Assembly (NCBI GenBank): GCA_014706295.1
Contig: JACSVZ010000004.1
Span: 4,086,638 to 4,150,637, forward strand
DNA length: 64,000 bases
Direction of reading: 5' to 3'
DNA from: Lycocorax pyrrhopterus obiensis
Taxonomy: Eukaryota; Chordata; Aves; Passeriformes; Paradisaeidae
A model generated the notes under the pieces. The model ran no database searches. It saw nothing but the letters and a program-made list of their open reading frames with translations, and was not told where the DNA came from. Below are positions 1 through 11,600 of the stretch, piece by piece. Both the position numbers and the translations under genes were made by a program. Each line of letters begins with the position of its first letter. Within the stretch, counting starts at the first letter, position 1.

Positions 1-297
1 TCAATCTCATTAGTTTTCTATGGCCAAGAGGAGTTCATTAGTTAGAGAAGTCTTTACTTAAAAAGTGGACTTTTGAGTTTGCTTCTGAGATCTGAAGATA
101 AACTAAAGTACATGTCCTTACGCCACTCTGGATTATGGTCTTATTGGTTCTCTCCACGGGCCAATGAATATTTAGCAAAACCTTCCATCTCCACCAGCTT
201 TGACAACACAGACTTGTATGTGAGAGTACATCTTTACCTTCCCATGAAGGCAGTTATAGGACAGAAAGGCGATGGGAGCACAGATATCCCCAGGAGA

Positions 298-357
298 GGG
301 AGGGGGAACTGCTCTAACAGGAGGGTAGGGAGGGGGAACTGCTCCGACAGGCGGGTA
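298..357. repeat. Two-copy 30-bp G-rich tandem repeat
   Basis: Two adjacent 30-bp units (298-327 and 328-357) match at 27 of 30 positions. Each begins GGGAGGGGGAACTGCTC and ends GGGTA. Because the period is a multiple of three, a chance reading frame across it shows a repeated ten-residue block. Only two copies are present, so it is a small local duplication and not an array. Confidence 0.85.
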
Positions 358-2199
358 ATAGGAAGGGAAAAGCACTACCTCCATTCTCTGCTGATGTTTT
401 GGGTGGCCTTGAACAAGCCCAAGCTTTGCCAGTGTGTGGGAGAGGAATGCCTGTTTTGTGAGAGCTGCCATGTTGTGTGGACATCTGTGGTCCTACACAT
501 TAACCAGAGTTTAAATACCCATGGGTGACCCGACCAGTTTATACTTAGATACCACAAACCTCCCTACACCATGGTATGGCTTTGTGCTGCTTTGAACCTT
601 CACACCAGCCTCTTCTCTCCATCATGAGGCGAGTTTTAAGATTGTGACATTGTTAAAAATACATTGTTTGTTTTCATTTGCCATTCATTGTTTTTAACAC
701 GCAAATTGGCAACGCTCTTTTTTCCTTTTCTTCTACACTCATGAGGATCAAAGTTCTATTTTATGGCTGGGGTTGGATTTTTTTTACAAGAAGCTAGGGA
801 TGAGTCTATGTTCATGTGACTACAGAGCCCGAGGCTTTAGAAATCATCACAGGAATCTCACTAAACATCATGTGCTGACAGCAGAGCAAATAGCGAACAT
901 TCACTTGTCTGGTGAGATTGTATATTAATTCAAGACCATCAAGAGCCACAACCGTATTTCTCTAAAAGACAGCTACAAGTCGGGGCGGACTAGCTGGGAG
1001 AGACGGCTGAACAAACAGGCGTTGTTCAGACCTTTTCATCCCTTTGAGGAGTCCCCACTGTACCTCTCCCATCCACCCCCTTTGTCTGACTGGATCTGCC
1101 ACAGTCACTAAGAAGTTTTTAAAACGTCTCCCTAAGTTACAATATGCCATTCTAGGTCCTTTTCTGACAGGCAATCCTCAGCTCCATCTATCCAGATGGA
1201 GTTAATTTGGCTGAACTGTGCTGACCTGGGTGAAGGATTTTCAAATATAAATGGTATAAATGCAACTTTCCCTGCCAACAAAGTCATCCTACGTTACAAT
1301 TTCCACCATCTCTACCCCAAGCCTGCCTTATAAGGAGTGTGTTCCTTCTGCTGCGATTCATTCTGTCATTAATCTACGTCTTCTTTCAACAAAAAAAGAA
1401 ATATGGAATGAGATTACCAGAATGGATGGCCTGGTGCAGACTAGAGAACACTTCTTTTTAATAGGGATTTAAATTTGACATCAGTTAAATGTCTTGTGCC
1501 ATCATGTTTCAGCTCTGTTATGTGGATTCTGGACCACGCTACCTACTTGGATGTGAATGTACTGGGCTGATTTAAGGCTTCTCCCCTGGCTATTCAGAGG
1601 AACTGAAATTCCATATCCTGCTCCAAAGCTGGCTCGCTTGGCCAAGGCAGTGGCACAGAGTAATGGAAGCTCTTTCCAAGAGGGACGGGCAGCCACTCTT
1701 CACAGTTCCGCTCTGCCGTCTGCCCAAGTCGGCTGGGAGAGGAGGAATGAGAGGCAAAAAGGAAAAGGGTTCCAGTACCTGGACAAGCTTCTACACATAA
1801 ACGCCCCAGTCCTGGACTTCTTGTCTCCCTGACACTCATGGGAAACAGGAATATTCATCTGAATTACCCTGCTGTGAGAGAATAACAGGGTAAATGCAGA
1901 AAATGTTTCTTTCCCCCGAAGTGGCTGATCTAATTTTCCAGCACCCAGGTTTAATTAAAAGGCTAATACTATGAATTCAACTGCAAGAAAAACAGCCTTC
2001 ATCCAACACTGTTCACGTAAGACATGAAACTGTGAAGTGGAAAGCTCCTTCACCTCATACAAAAACTGATAGCAATTGTTTTCTTTCAAAAACCTCAAAA
2101 AGCCTTAAAAACATGAGGTAAATTTCTGGGCACTGCGACTATTTCTACTGTCTTTGAGATACAGCACACAGCATTTTAGCTGCTGTGCTTATCTCCAAA

Positions 2200-2460
2200 G
2201 AAATCACTCTGGGTAGTGGGAAACTGAATGCAGATTTAAAAATAATAATCCCTTCCCCAGTGAGAAGCATATGTGTTAATTTTTACTGCTAACTCTCTTC
2301 CTAATATTGTTGATCAAATCTTTGATTAAAATAACATCAGCAGCTGAGCCTGTGTGACAGGGAAGAAACTGAGCAAGTTTGGTTCAGGCTGTTACAATAA
2401 TTTGGATTTCTTAAGTGCATTGTGATAATACAGTACCCTGAAGAGCTAATATTCGTTCAG
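2200..2460. promoter_or_regulatory. AT-rich candidate regulatory block
   Basis: This stretch combines a near-palindromic TCF/LEF-like segment around 2310-2326 (GATCAAATCTTTGATT) with ATTA/TTAAT-type words and a CAGCTG-like E-box region nearby (CAGCAGCTGAGCC). It contains no simple repeat or recognisable transposon. Motif density is the only evidence; conservation cannot be assessed from one sequence. Confidence 0.2.
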
Positions 2461-2834
2461 TAAGGGCATGCAACATGATTCTTTTATTTCCTGCCTCTTT
2501 CTCTCACATGCAGTGATTGCTAGATACTAGGACATGTTTTTATTGTTTCTCAATAATATTGAGGCAATACCTAGAGTTTTCACATTTTCATTGTGTGCTT
2601 CATAAAGAAAGTAAGATTCTGCTTTTATTCAGAGAAAGCAATCACTGAATAGACAAAGAGAAAATAACCATGGAAAAAAAGGTTAGCAAGGAAATAAATA
2701 CTGTAGTCCTTAAAATTGCTAAATCATCTTCCAGCTATTTATGTGTTCCAGCAATGTCTAGCAGCTCTTACGCTACACCTGTGAATACAACTATGTGTAT
2801 TCACATATTAACAGATATTCCCTGTTCTAAAGAA

Positions 2835-2955
2835 TTATAGTACAAAAACAAGATGGGAGAGAAAATGGAAAGAGGAAATAACCTGCCCAGATTGATAGCA
2901 GAGCTGGGAATTCACCGGCTCACTTGTAACTTCCAATCCAAGCTGCTGGGCCATA
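2835..2955 (-). repeat. MIR-like ancient SINE relic, antisense
   Basis: Read on the + strand, the order 'AAATGG..GAGGAAATAACCTGCCCAG..GCAGAGCTGGGAATTC' follows the reverse complement of the MIR/CORE-SINE family (the 'gaggaaactgag.. taacttgccc.. agagctgggattcgaac' layout). Similarity is diffuse, as expected for a relic of an element that stopped moving early in amniote history. The boundaries are approximate. The reading rests on recalled family structure, not on an alignment. Confidence 0.45.
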
Positions 2956-4479
2956 CAGTGTAACTCACAGGCAACCGCAATGCCTTGGTCTTGGTTTTGA
3001 CACATAAGAGAAGATGTCTGCACAACAAACATCTGCAGTGCATACACTGAGATGCAAGATGAATGACAGAAGGAAAAGAACATGTAGGATTTTCCATCTC
3101 TGGTTATAATACTCACTGAAGACTGTGTGTTAGGAATGGAATTGGATGGGGGCTTCAGTGGAAGGAGGGACGGGGCTTTGCTGACAAACTTGGAGAAGAT
3201 AAACTAGCCATGAAAGCCAATGGGAAAACATCTTATCCTTTGGGATGTATTTTCTCTTATAGAGAAAGGTCAGAACCCTCCACTAAGCCTTTCTTACACG
3301 ACAGAATCCGTCACGCTTACCCCAAACTGGGAAGGAGTTCTCTTGCAACATGGGGTTTTTTCTGCTTTAGTATCCTCTTTTCTTTTCTGGCTTTGACAAG
3401 AAGAGCTTTGTTCAAGAGAAGATCAAAGAAAAAGATTCAAGGCCAGGTGTTACATAGCCAAAGACCAATGCTAAAACAATACAAACAGGAAAATCAGAGG
3501 GAGACAACTGAACTTTTCTGCCAGCCTTTGTAAGTTGTTCATTCCCTCCTCTCCTCGTACACTGCCACATCCAGTTTAAACTCACAGCCGCAAGAAGTTA
3601 CTGGAGCTGAGTTTCCACAAAATGGTTGTGCAGCTCTCTCAAAATAAGATTTCTCAAAGATGACTCGGACTGTGCATCCAAGTTCAAACATCTCAGCTCT
3701 TACATATAGGCTTGGGTGACTTCCCCAGTTTTCCACCCATTTCCTTCATTAGTATTGCTTTCTTTAGAAGGGAGAGAATTTCCCAGTCCAAAGATGGCCA
3801 AGCGGAAAATTACAGACATACAAATATCACTGTGGAAAACTGACCACGGTGGTCCATCATCCCTCAGTGGCTGCTAATCTTCACCCTAAAAAACTTCCAC
3901 TTTTTAATAAAGCTACCTTGGTGTCAGGGAATGCTTTAGATGTCAAAATATAACACATTACAGGTCTGGGTGGAGTGACATGAAAAGATAGGGCCTAATG
4001 CTATAAGAAGAAACTGGCTCAGAAAAAAAAAATATTGCAACCGGGGAAAAAAACGAACAGCCTAAGGCTTTAACATGGCCCTGACTTGTATTAAATCTAT
4101 AAATTGATATTGTATACACACAGAATATATGTAGACAAAATGTTGCTGCTACTTTCCCAGTTCTGTAATTCAGTATTGTATTTTGGGACAATCCTGAGCT
4201 GCTGATGTTTGAAGACCCCTAGAATCGAGTGATGCCAGACCACCAACAGACAAGAGCTACAGAAACAATCTGCGTGCCTGTGGCAGAGGCCAACTGTCCA
4301 GACAGCCTGCAGCCAGCCAGTGCAGTAGCTGAGTGGGCTGCCAGATTCCTGACAATCCCAGGCACACAGAAAGAAAGGGACAGTAAGACCACAGATAAAT
4401 TGCAAAGGATATGCTTTATCACTAAAAATGGTGATATTGGCAGGTATGGGATAATAACCCTTGAATTTCTTATTTACAG
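2956..4479. other. Unique non-coding DNA
   Basis: No gene, RNA or repeat is recognised. Short open frames here (for example 3210-3533 on the + strand) have no recognisable domain, no supporting splice context and no biased composition beyond local AT content. Confidence 0.6.
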
Positions 4480-4595
4480 GGGGCAGTGAATCTACAGCGG
4501 AAAAATCCACATGGTTTCAAAAAGACTGAGGGAAAGCTGGAAAATTATCAATGTTTCCAAGGAGCTGGAAATTATGATCCCAATGACGTTAGCAG
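4480..4595 (+). other. Candidate internal exon, 116 bp, unknown product
   Basis: An acceptor (TTCTTATTTACAG, ending at 4479) and a consensus donor (AGCAG|GTAAGG, GT at 4596) bracket 116 bp. Only one of three frames is open across it: reading from the first base gives 38 codons plus two bases. The peptide includes KTEGKLENYQCFQGAGNYDP, which is not low-complexity, but I do not recognise a family. The acceptor's pyrimidine tract is mediocre. A decoy exon or an exon of a non-coding transcript remains likely. Confidence 0.25.
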
Positions 4596-4802
4596 GTAAG
4601 GACTTGTCAGAAACAGCAACCATCACCGGGCAACCCCCTAAACCCATATCCAATTCAGTGGCAGCTCTGAAAGATGAGGTGATAATTAGAGCTTGAAGAC
4701 CAAACACAGAACAATGTTCTCTGAAAATTTTCAATGTACCTGCCTTCTCACTCACTTGCACTCCTCACTATCAAGCTTAACTCCTTGAGCTGTTAGAGAA
4801 AC

Positions 4803-4843
4803 TGGTTGTCTCCTGAAATTTAATGGCATTCAAGAGACAACCA
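4803..4843. other. Perfect 10-bp stem hairpin
   Basis: TGGTTGTCTC at 4803-4812 is exactly complementary to GAGACAACCA at 4834-4843. Inside it, TGAA (4814-4817) can pair with TTCA (4829-4832) after a one-by-one mismatch, leaving an 11-nt loop. The 41-nt span is too short for a typical microRNA precursor. It could be a chance inverted repeat or a structured element in a transcript. Confidence 0.6.
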
Positions 4844-5087
4844 AGACCTCAGAGAAAAAAAAATGCATTTTGCAGGAACATTTCACCTTCTGCTTTTGAA
4901 GTTTATGATAATATTCCTATTATATGAAGTGTATGATTTTATTCTCCATATCAGTGGGTAAAAATGTTACGCTAAATCCAGTCCTTTTTAATTGCTGAAA
5001 GCTGTAACAAATGCAACATGCCATGGTCTAGTCCTGCATTTATAGTGAGTGTCTACACGCTTGGGCATTCAGACAGATTTCTTCTGC

Positions 5088-5153
5088 AGATATAAATATA
5101 TATATACACACTCAGACACACACTTTGCTCAAACACACACACGCACACACACA
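5088..5153. repeat. Compound TA / CA microsatellite
   Basis: A short (TA)n stretch of the form TATAAATATATATATA runs into interrupted (CA)n with TCAGA, TTTGCTCAAA and G interruptions. It is ordinary vertebrate dinucleotide repeat sequence. Confidence 0.9.
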
Positions 5154-8100
5154 TCTTTATAAATACAACCAGGCATAGGACTGTATTTATGATATAAAAC
5201 TATTGCTTCCCTTTTAATACCCAGCTCATGAATAATTTGGGAAGACTGAAGTATTTTCTCCTGCATCACAAAACTTATTTGTTTGGCTTCCTCATTTATC
5301 TTTGGGTCCTATTTGCAATTTATGCCTTCTCACAGCTTTCAAATATCTAACATTTCTTTTGTCCCTTGCCCATAACATTTAATTTCTCTCCCACTGATTA
5401 TTTATCTCTGTAATTTAAAGCTACATTATTTAATGCTACAAGCTATAAAGTGTTGGGGGATGCCATTTTTATGAAAGATGCTGCACAAAATAGAACTGCA
5501 TTGTCCTATGACTCCAAGTTCTTCATAAGTAAAGTACATACCATTTCCACAATCACAGCACAACCATCCATTCTGTATCAATATATTGTTTATTTTTTAG
5601 GATATCAAAATGTACATGCTTTGAAATATATAGAAACAGAAGTACTTTTTTTTCCCTGCTGAAATATTTGATCTTCAATGTCTTAAATGAAAAGGAAGCA
5701 GAAAAAGCTTTGGCTCAAGTAGCAACAGTGACCTCTAGTGTGTTTTTCAAATTTCTTCCACTGAATTTACACCCATTGTTCCTTTAACCTTTAGGGCATT
5801 ATTTAAGAACAATTTTCCGGATAGTATTTGGACTAATTTTCTTATTGACTCTACTCTATACCAGAACATGATTCTTGGGCGATCTTCTTTTATCCTTGTA
5901 ATCTATGGTAAAGTAACTGTGTCTTCATTAATGACTGTAATTATCATATATAAAGTTGTCATTTAAATGAGCAATCATCTCTCTCACACACACATATGCA
6001 CACACACAAATTGAGCTTTATTTGTAGCAGGAATTGAAATTTGGCTAAATATCCTATTTAGCTTCAAGCAGTAAACATCAGGAGCACAGATTGCATTGGT
6101 TGACAGAGTTTGCCAGCCAAGACTACAGTTGGGGTTTTCTCCCCCCACAATTTTTTTTTAACCATACTAGTCTATACCACGCACAGATTGTCTTTCAGAT
6201 GAGGAATGTTGCAAGAACACTCCGTAGTGCATATGACTGTTAAATTGGCACTGCTGTCACTAAGCCTATGTCAGCACTTCCAATCTAAGATGCTATTTTC
6301 AGGAGTTTAAAATTCAGTTACAAGAGCTGTGCACTTTATGCACGTGGCCCTTCAGGGAAGGAGGTTATTCTGAACTAGAGAAGCATGTGTTGGCATGATG
6401 GGTGGATTTTTGTGCGTGCTGGTGTCTGGTTATTAGCACGTTTTGGAGGCACATTGCAAATTTTCAGGCCTGACCACTGAGCCCTATTGAACTTTTAGAA
6501 AAGCAAATACGAGATCTACTTATGAGAGCTACTTTCCCCTTCCTTCTACAGATGTCAAAGCCAGCTTTTCCTATTAATAATATATTTCTCTAAGATCTTT
6601 TGATTTTTAAAAGTACAAGTGAATTTTTGAAGTCCAGTCATCATCAGATGAAACTCCTTGCAGGTTAAAGAGAACAGAACTGGGAATACATTATCAAAGC
6701 AAAGCATCTGCAGACTGTGTGTGTACTAGTGAACAAAACTACAGACACAAAGAGTAGCTGAGCCCACTTACGTGCAAAGAGAAACCTACATTCCGCACTC
6801 TAAATTATCTTTGTCACATGGGCACTGATATTTTAAAGTGTGACTCTGATTTTTTCATCCTTTCGTGTTCTAGTGGAAACACTATCCGTCCCTGTAATGC
6901 TACGGCTGAGAAACAGTTTAGCCAGCATTTGTGCTTAACCTTAAGCAAGGGATCTCAGTGCAACTGTTTACATGCCTAACAGAGAGTGCATCCTCACCTG
7001 GCTTGCTGTGTCTTCTCTTTTACATCACCAGCAAAAGAGCATCTCTTACTTCTTTGTTTCAGAGACGAGGATCCTTGTGATCTATCAGATCACTAAGGTG
7101 CATGTTTTAAGAAGAGAAGATGACAAACCAGGACTCCATCTTTCAGTCATGCTGCTGAACTTTCAATTTTCCTTCCCACAAACGTGTGAATTGAGGATGG
7201 TGATGATGGTGATGGCCTTAATTTGATTCCTCTGGCTTCTCTCAAGTAGTGATAGCACCCCAATGTAATTTTTTATTTTAATCTAAAGAGTGTCTGCATC
7301 CATTCAAGGCAAGGGAGGAAAAGCTTTGGTCACGTATTTAGATGAACAAATAAGTTTAAGAAATCCTGGGAAAAGATGCAAAGGGATTACAATGCGTAGA
7401 TCTTCAATGTGCTAATTGCACTGCTGTGGAGGAGGAAAGTCATATTTTTTCTGCTTGAATAATGGAAAAGAAAAAGAGAAATAAGAAAAAAAAAATGAAG
7501 CTGCAGAGATCCCATGTGAGTCTCTTGAAGGGCTTGGACCTACATTCCTTGCATATCTTGACCCATCTGACGAAAATCAAGGCTTGGTATTGAGAGAAAT
7601 GAAATTGGGGATTATGGCAGTGCAGTGCAGATGGTAAGACAGGTCCTGCAGCCTCACGACAGAGCAAGAGCAAAATGCTACCCTGCTTCCAGGTAGGCAC
7701 ACACCTGAGGTAGATAAAACATTTTGTGGCCTCTAGGAAATACAAGCAGGACATTATGGCTCTAATGTCTTTCAGGAAAGGGGAGCATTTTGTGCATGGC
7801 CAGACTCAGGTTGATCCAGGGAAGGCAGTGGGAGGGCGGCGTACGAAGCTAAGAACACAAGCCTTTCCCACAATTTGGTGGAACTGGCTTCAGACTCGTC
7901 CTAATGTCAGGTCTCATTCAGCAAATATTCCCCAAACCTGGCATCATTACTGCCCCCACCCTGCGTTAGTTTCCTGAGAACCCACATTGTTGAACTGGAC
8001 TCTCCAAATAAATAAAATCCTGTATCAGGCTGCACAGCACTGATGAATGCTGGTTTCTCCTAATAACAAAGCACAGCTCCTGGAGTTTTCAGAGCTTTTC

Positions 8101-8526
8101 TTCTTTTCCCCTTACCCAGCCTGTAAACAGCATAAATTAGTAATCAAAAAGATACAGCTCTCTGAATCTTTTATGATGGTGTGAGCAAGAGAGAAATTTG
8201 CAGACCAAAGGCTCTAATACACACATATTTGTAAAGGTGGTCTTTGTTTAAGGAGAAGAGTAGAAAGGCTGGAGGCTTCTCCCTCCCCTCACCTACTCTT
8301 TGTGAGCTAATTACAACCTGAATGAGCTGCCTGTCTCAGGGTCTTTCTTCAGGGCACTTTCTTCCACAATACCACAGATCTACATCAATTATCTCTGAAA
8401 TCTCTTTTATTACTTGGTTTTAAAGTACCCACTTGTAAAAAAGTTATGCTGCAGCCCAAAAAAACATGAAATGCTGCTGGAGCACAGGTTGAGCACATGA
8501 TTCTTGATTCTTCTTTCTTTTTGCAG
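5154..8526. other. Unique AT-rich non-coding DNA
   Basis: No gene, RNA or mobile element is recognised. The stretch includes a small CA microsatellite (5983-6008) and purine-rich tracts near 7460-7500. Open frames up to about 100 codons have no recognisable domains. Confidence 0.6.
5983..6008. repeat. Short (CA)n microsatellite
   Basis: TCTCTCACACACACATATGCACACACAC: an interrupted run of CA dinucleotides. Confidence 0.85.
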
Positions 8527-8632
8527 CTCTCCCGGAGTCAACAAATGTATATGCATGTGTACATACCCTGTAGATTTATTGTGTGTATTGGAGTGGGCAG
8601 GACGATACAAAGCCTCTTGCAGCAACAGAGTG
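8527..8632 (+). other. Candidate internal exon, 106 bp, unknown product
   Basis: A strong acceptor (ATTCTTCTTTCTTTTTGCAG ending at 8526) and a good donor (AGTG|GTGAGAG, GT at 8633) enclose 106 bp. Two of three frames are open throughout. Reading after one leading base gives 35 codons, including CVLEWAGRYKASCSNRV, and leaves on a codon boundary. That phase (one base in, zero out) would join in frame to the candidate at 4480-4595, which ends with two spare bases. I do not recognise the peptide; chance is a realistic alternative. Confidence 0.25.
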
Positions 8633-11600
8633 GTGAGAGCCCGCGCTGCACATTAGTGACCGTGTGTCTGGCCTTTATCCTGTCAATTTGGAGCTTCCCC
8701 CAAGTTTAGATTGACCACTGAGACTTTGCTGAGAGCAAAGGCTCTCTCCAGACCTTTGCCAAATCCTGAAATATGACCTCCTGTTTTGGCCTCTGTGCAG
8801 ATGGCGACATCCCTCTCAGAGCAGAGACCTGTGGGTTTCACCTGGACTGAATCAAGTCCCTAGTTTCAGGAAATTTTAAGCAGAAAGGCTGCTCTGCTTC
8901 AGCCTGAGGTCCCTGGCACATCTCAGTAATAGAAACCCCATATAAAAATGGGGCCAGAGAAGCATGATTCTTTCCTTGTTACAGTGTCCTGTTTCCTACA
9001 ATCAATGGCTCCAGGATTTCCTGACCTGGAGGTTCCACCTACTTCATTAATAACCACCAATGGACCTCTTCTAATAAAGTTGCCTAATCCCATTATTTTA
9101 TTTGTTTTGAATTGAGTTTATTCTTCAGGTCTCTTCAACATCCTGTGTTGATGAGTAGCACAATTTCATTACATGCTATGTGAAGAAGCACTTCCTTTTG
9201 GTTTTGTTTTATTAAACTCCCTGCTTTGACTATTTCTGGGCGCCTTCTCTGTTTCACATTTATTTCTTTCCAGGCTGAGTGAGGGCTCTATGGGACCCAC
9301 AAAGCACTCACGCAGAAGTTGGGTAGGAGAAACTTCAGGTTTCCCCCAACACAAACTACAGAGATGTTGTGAGAGAGATGCTCTCACCACTAAGCACAGA
9401 TACTGGCATCCCTGCCAGCTTCCACAATTATGATACAACCCTGACTTGTGAAAACTTCCATCACATATCTGGACACAAGACCCTTGCAGCAGCTAAAACA
9501 GGCAACAGCACTGACCAACCACAGCCCTGGTAACAGAAAAGCCCAAGTTTTGTGGAAGGGGGAACAAGGAAGTTGAAAGTAAAATAAAAATAACCTAATT
9601 TTCACAGGTGTTTGACCCTTGATTCACAAAGAGTCGAAGAGGTGCTTTCCTAGCTTAAAAGAAACTAACCCTGTCCTGGAATCAGGTCTACAAGCACAAA
9701 CACTAGATCTATGGCAAAATACTGGCAAAAGTGAGTGCACATTACTGGTTTGGAGTTAAGTAAGAGTGTTCACGACAGTGCTGAACAGAGCTATTATCTC
9801 AGATATATGTGTGCAGAGAAGAGAAGCATTCTCCCTGCTAAGCACGTGCAAGTCCACTGCAGGTGGAGTGATGATTTTCCCAAGAATCTCTGAGAGGTCT
9901 GGCAATGATGGCATCTGACCTGAGAAAGCTTCCCCAAACATCAGTCTTTTTACACTTTTTAAAGGTGGGATGGATCTTACATCCCTTAGTCCATCTTTTG
10001 AAATGGACTGTCTTACTAAGGTGGGTTTTTTTTATTAGATTCTTTCTCTAAGAAAGAGGAAAGAGTTGGGAATGGGGTGGGGAAAGTCCAGTATTTCAAT
10101 GGAAAAGGAATAATGGTTGAACTGGAAGTCTTCCCAATTATAAATTAAATACTGACATGTTGAAGACTAGCTGTATTATTTTTCCTTGTTGTTTTGTGGT
10201 TTGTTTTTTCCCCTAATAGATCGTTTGCTCCCATCCATCTGATTGCATTTCTTTGCTTAAGTTAAGTTTGATATTTCAGAAAGCCAGACTTCACTTTCCA
10301 AGTAAGAAGAAATCGTACGGGCTGCAAAGGTATCAATATTTCATCAGGTCTTTGTTCAGCACTGGTTTTAGCTTTTCTTAATGGTGCACTTTACCAGGCA
10401 GCTTTTTCATACATCATTAAACAGCAGCTATAGCACTTGTGCCCTGTTTCTGATTTACCGTAGATAGTAATGTTTAAGATCACATTAAACACCACACATG
10501 CTCTCAGCTATTTGAGCAACATCAGAGTAATGAACAGTCAATAGTCTTACTAAATTAGTACCCTTTGGAGCTCTTGTTACTGAATCAAATAAGTATCCTT
10601 GGTCCTCTGGAGAAGGCAATTCTAATGTGAAATAATGAATTTAGTGTCTAATCAAACTTAGGGGCTCCTTTTCCCTTCTGACATTCAAGAGTAAATTATA
10701 TAAATTATGTAAAATAGATCTAATACTTCCAGCACCCAAGTCCTGCAAGACACTGCTGAATAATTACACTGAGTGACTGGGATGCCAAGGTCCAGCTGCA
10801 CACTAATAAAGTCTGTGAGGGCAATAAGGTAGAAGAGCTGTTCTGGGGTTACAGACATTCAAACAAGAAAATATGGTGAGAGTTCACTTTCCAGTTCTGC
10901 CAGAGGCTTTGGACAAAATAACATATAATCTACTTGTACCTCCACCTCCTATCTGCAATGGGAGAGTATCACCTCTTCCTAATCTTAACCTGCTTTTTGT
11001 GGTATCTATGTAGCAACATGGGAAAAATGCTTTGCATTAAGTGCCCAGCAATGTTAATTCCTCTTCACAGATGTCTAAAAATGTTGTGATTAATTGCAAG
11101 AGTCCTCTTAACTAAAAGGAAATCAGAGGAAGAAATCAAGATAAAATACAACCGATCAGTAAATAACTTGCAGACCCTGGCCAAGGGGTCTCTGACCACA
11201 GGAGACCCTGGCACTCACCTCCCTGAATCTAAACACAAAGCGAATTTTCACAGTTGCTGATCCACCAGTGGATTCCAAGTTACTGGTACCTAAGTATGTA
11301 CATAGATGCCCAAATTCACATTCCCATTTTATTCTTTAACTCATAATCCCTATATAGGCATGAAGAGCCAAGTGTTTGCACTGATCTCCATAGAAACAAT
11401 ACAGGGCTCTGAAAGAACAAACCGTACCATATAATTTAGGAAGCAGATGCTTTAGGAAAGCTGTGCCATTGGCCTATGGGACAATAACAGAGGTAATAGA
11501 ATTTATGCAAAATTTAGAGGAAATTATGTTTTCTCTTCCTTGTCTTCCATTTTCAAAATGTATCACCTACCAATAACATCATTAGCCTTTTAAAGCACTC

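Larger units (their letters stand above)
1..2834. other. Unique non-coding DNA, no gene seen
   Basis: No recognisable coding exon, RNA gene or young mobile element is visible. A 151-codon open frame (73-528, + strand) runs through a 30-bp tandem duplication, has no recognisable domain and has overlapping open frames on the other strand, so I treat it as chance. The 2200-2460 stretch is AT-rich with homeodomain- and TCF/LEF-like words and is described separately. Confidence 0.6.

Noticed and set aside
73..528. 151-codon open frame with a repeated ten-residue block
   Set aside because: The repeat is a DNA duplication; open frames on the other strand overlap it and no domain is visible.
4803..4843. 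MicroRNA precursor
   Set aside because: The foldback spans only 41 nt, too short for a standard precursor.
11187..11210. Hairpin GGGTCTC / GAGACCC as a functional terminator or RNA element
   Set aside because: A seven-base stem is common by chance in 64 kb and has no context.
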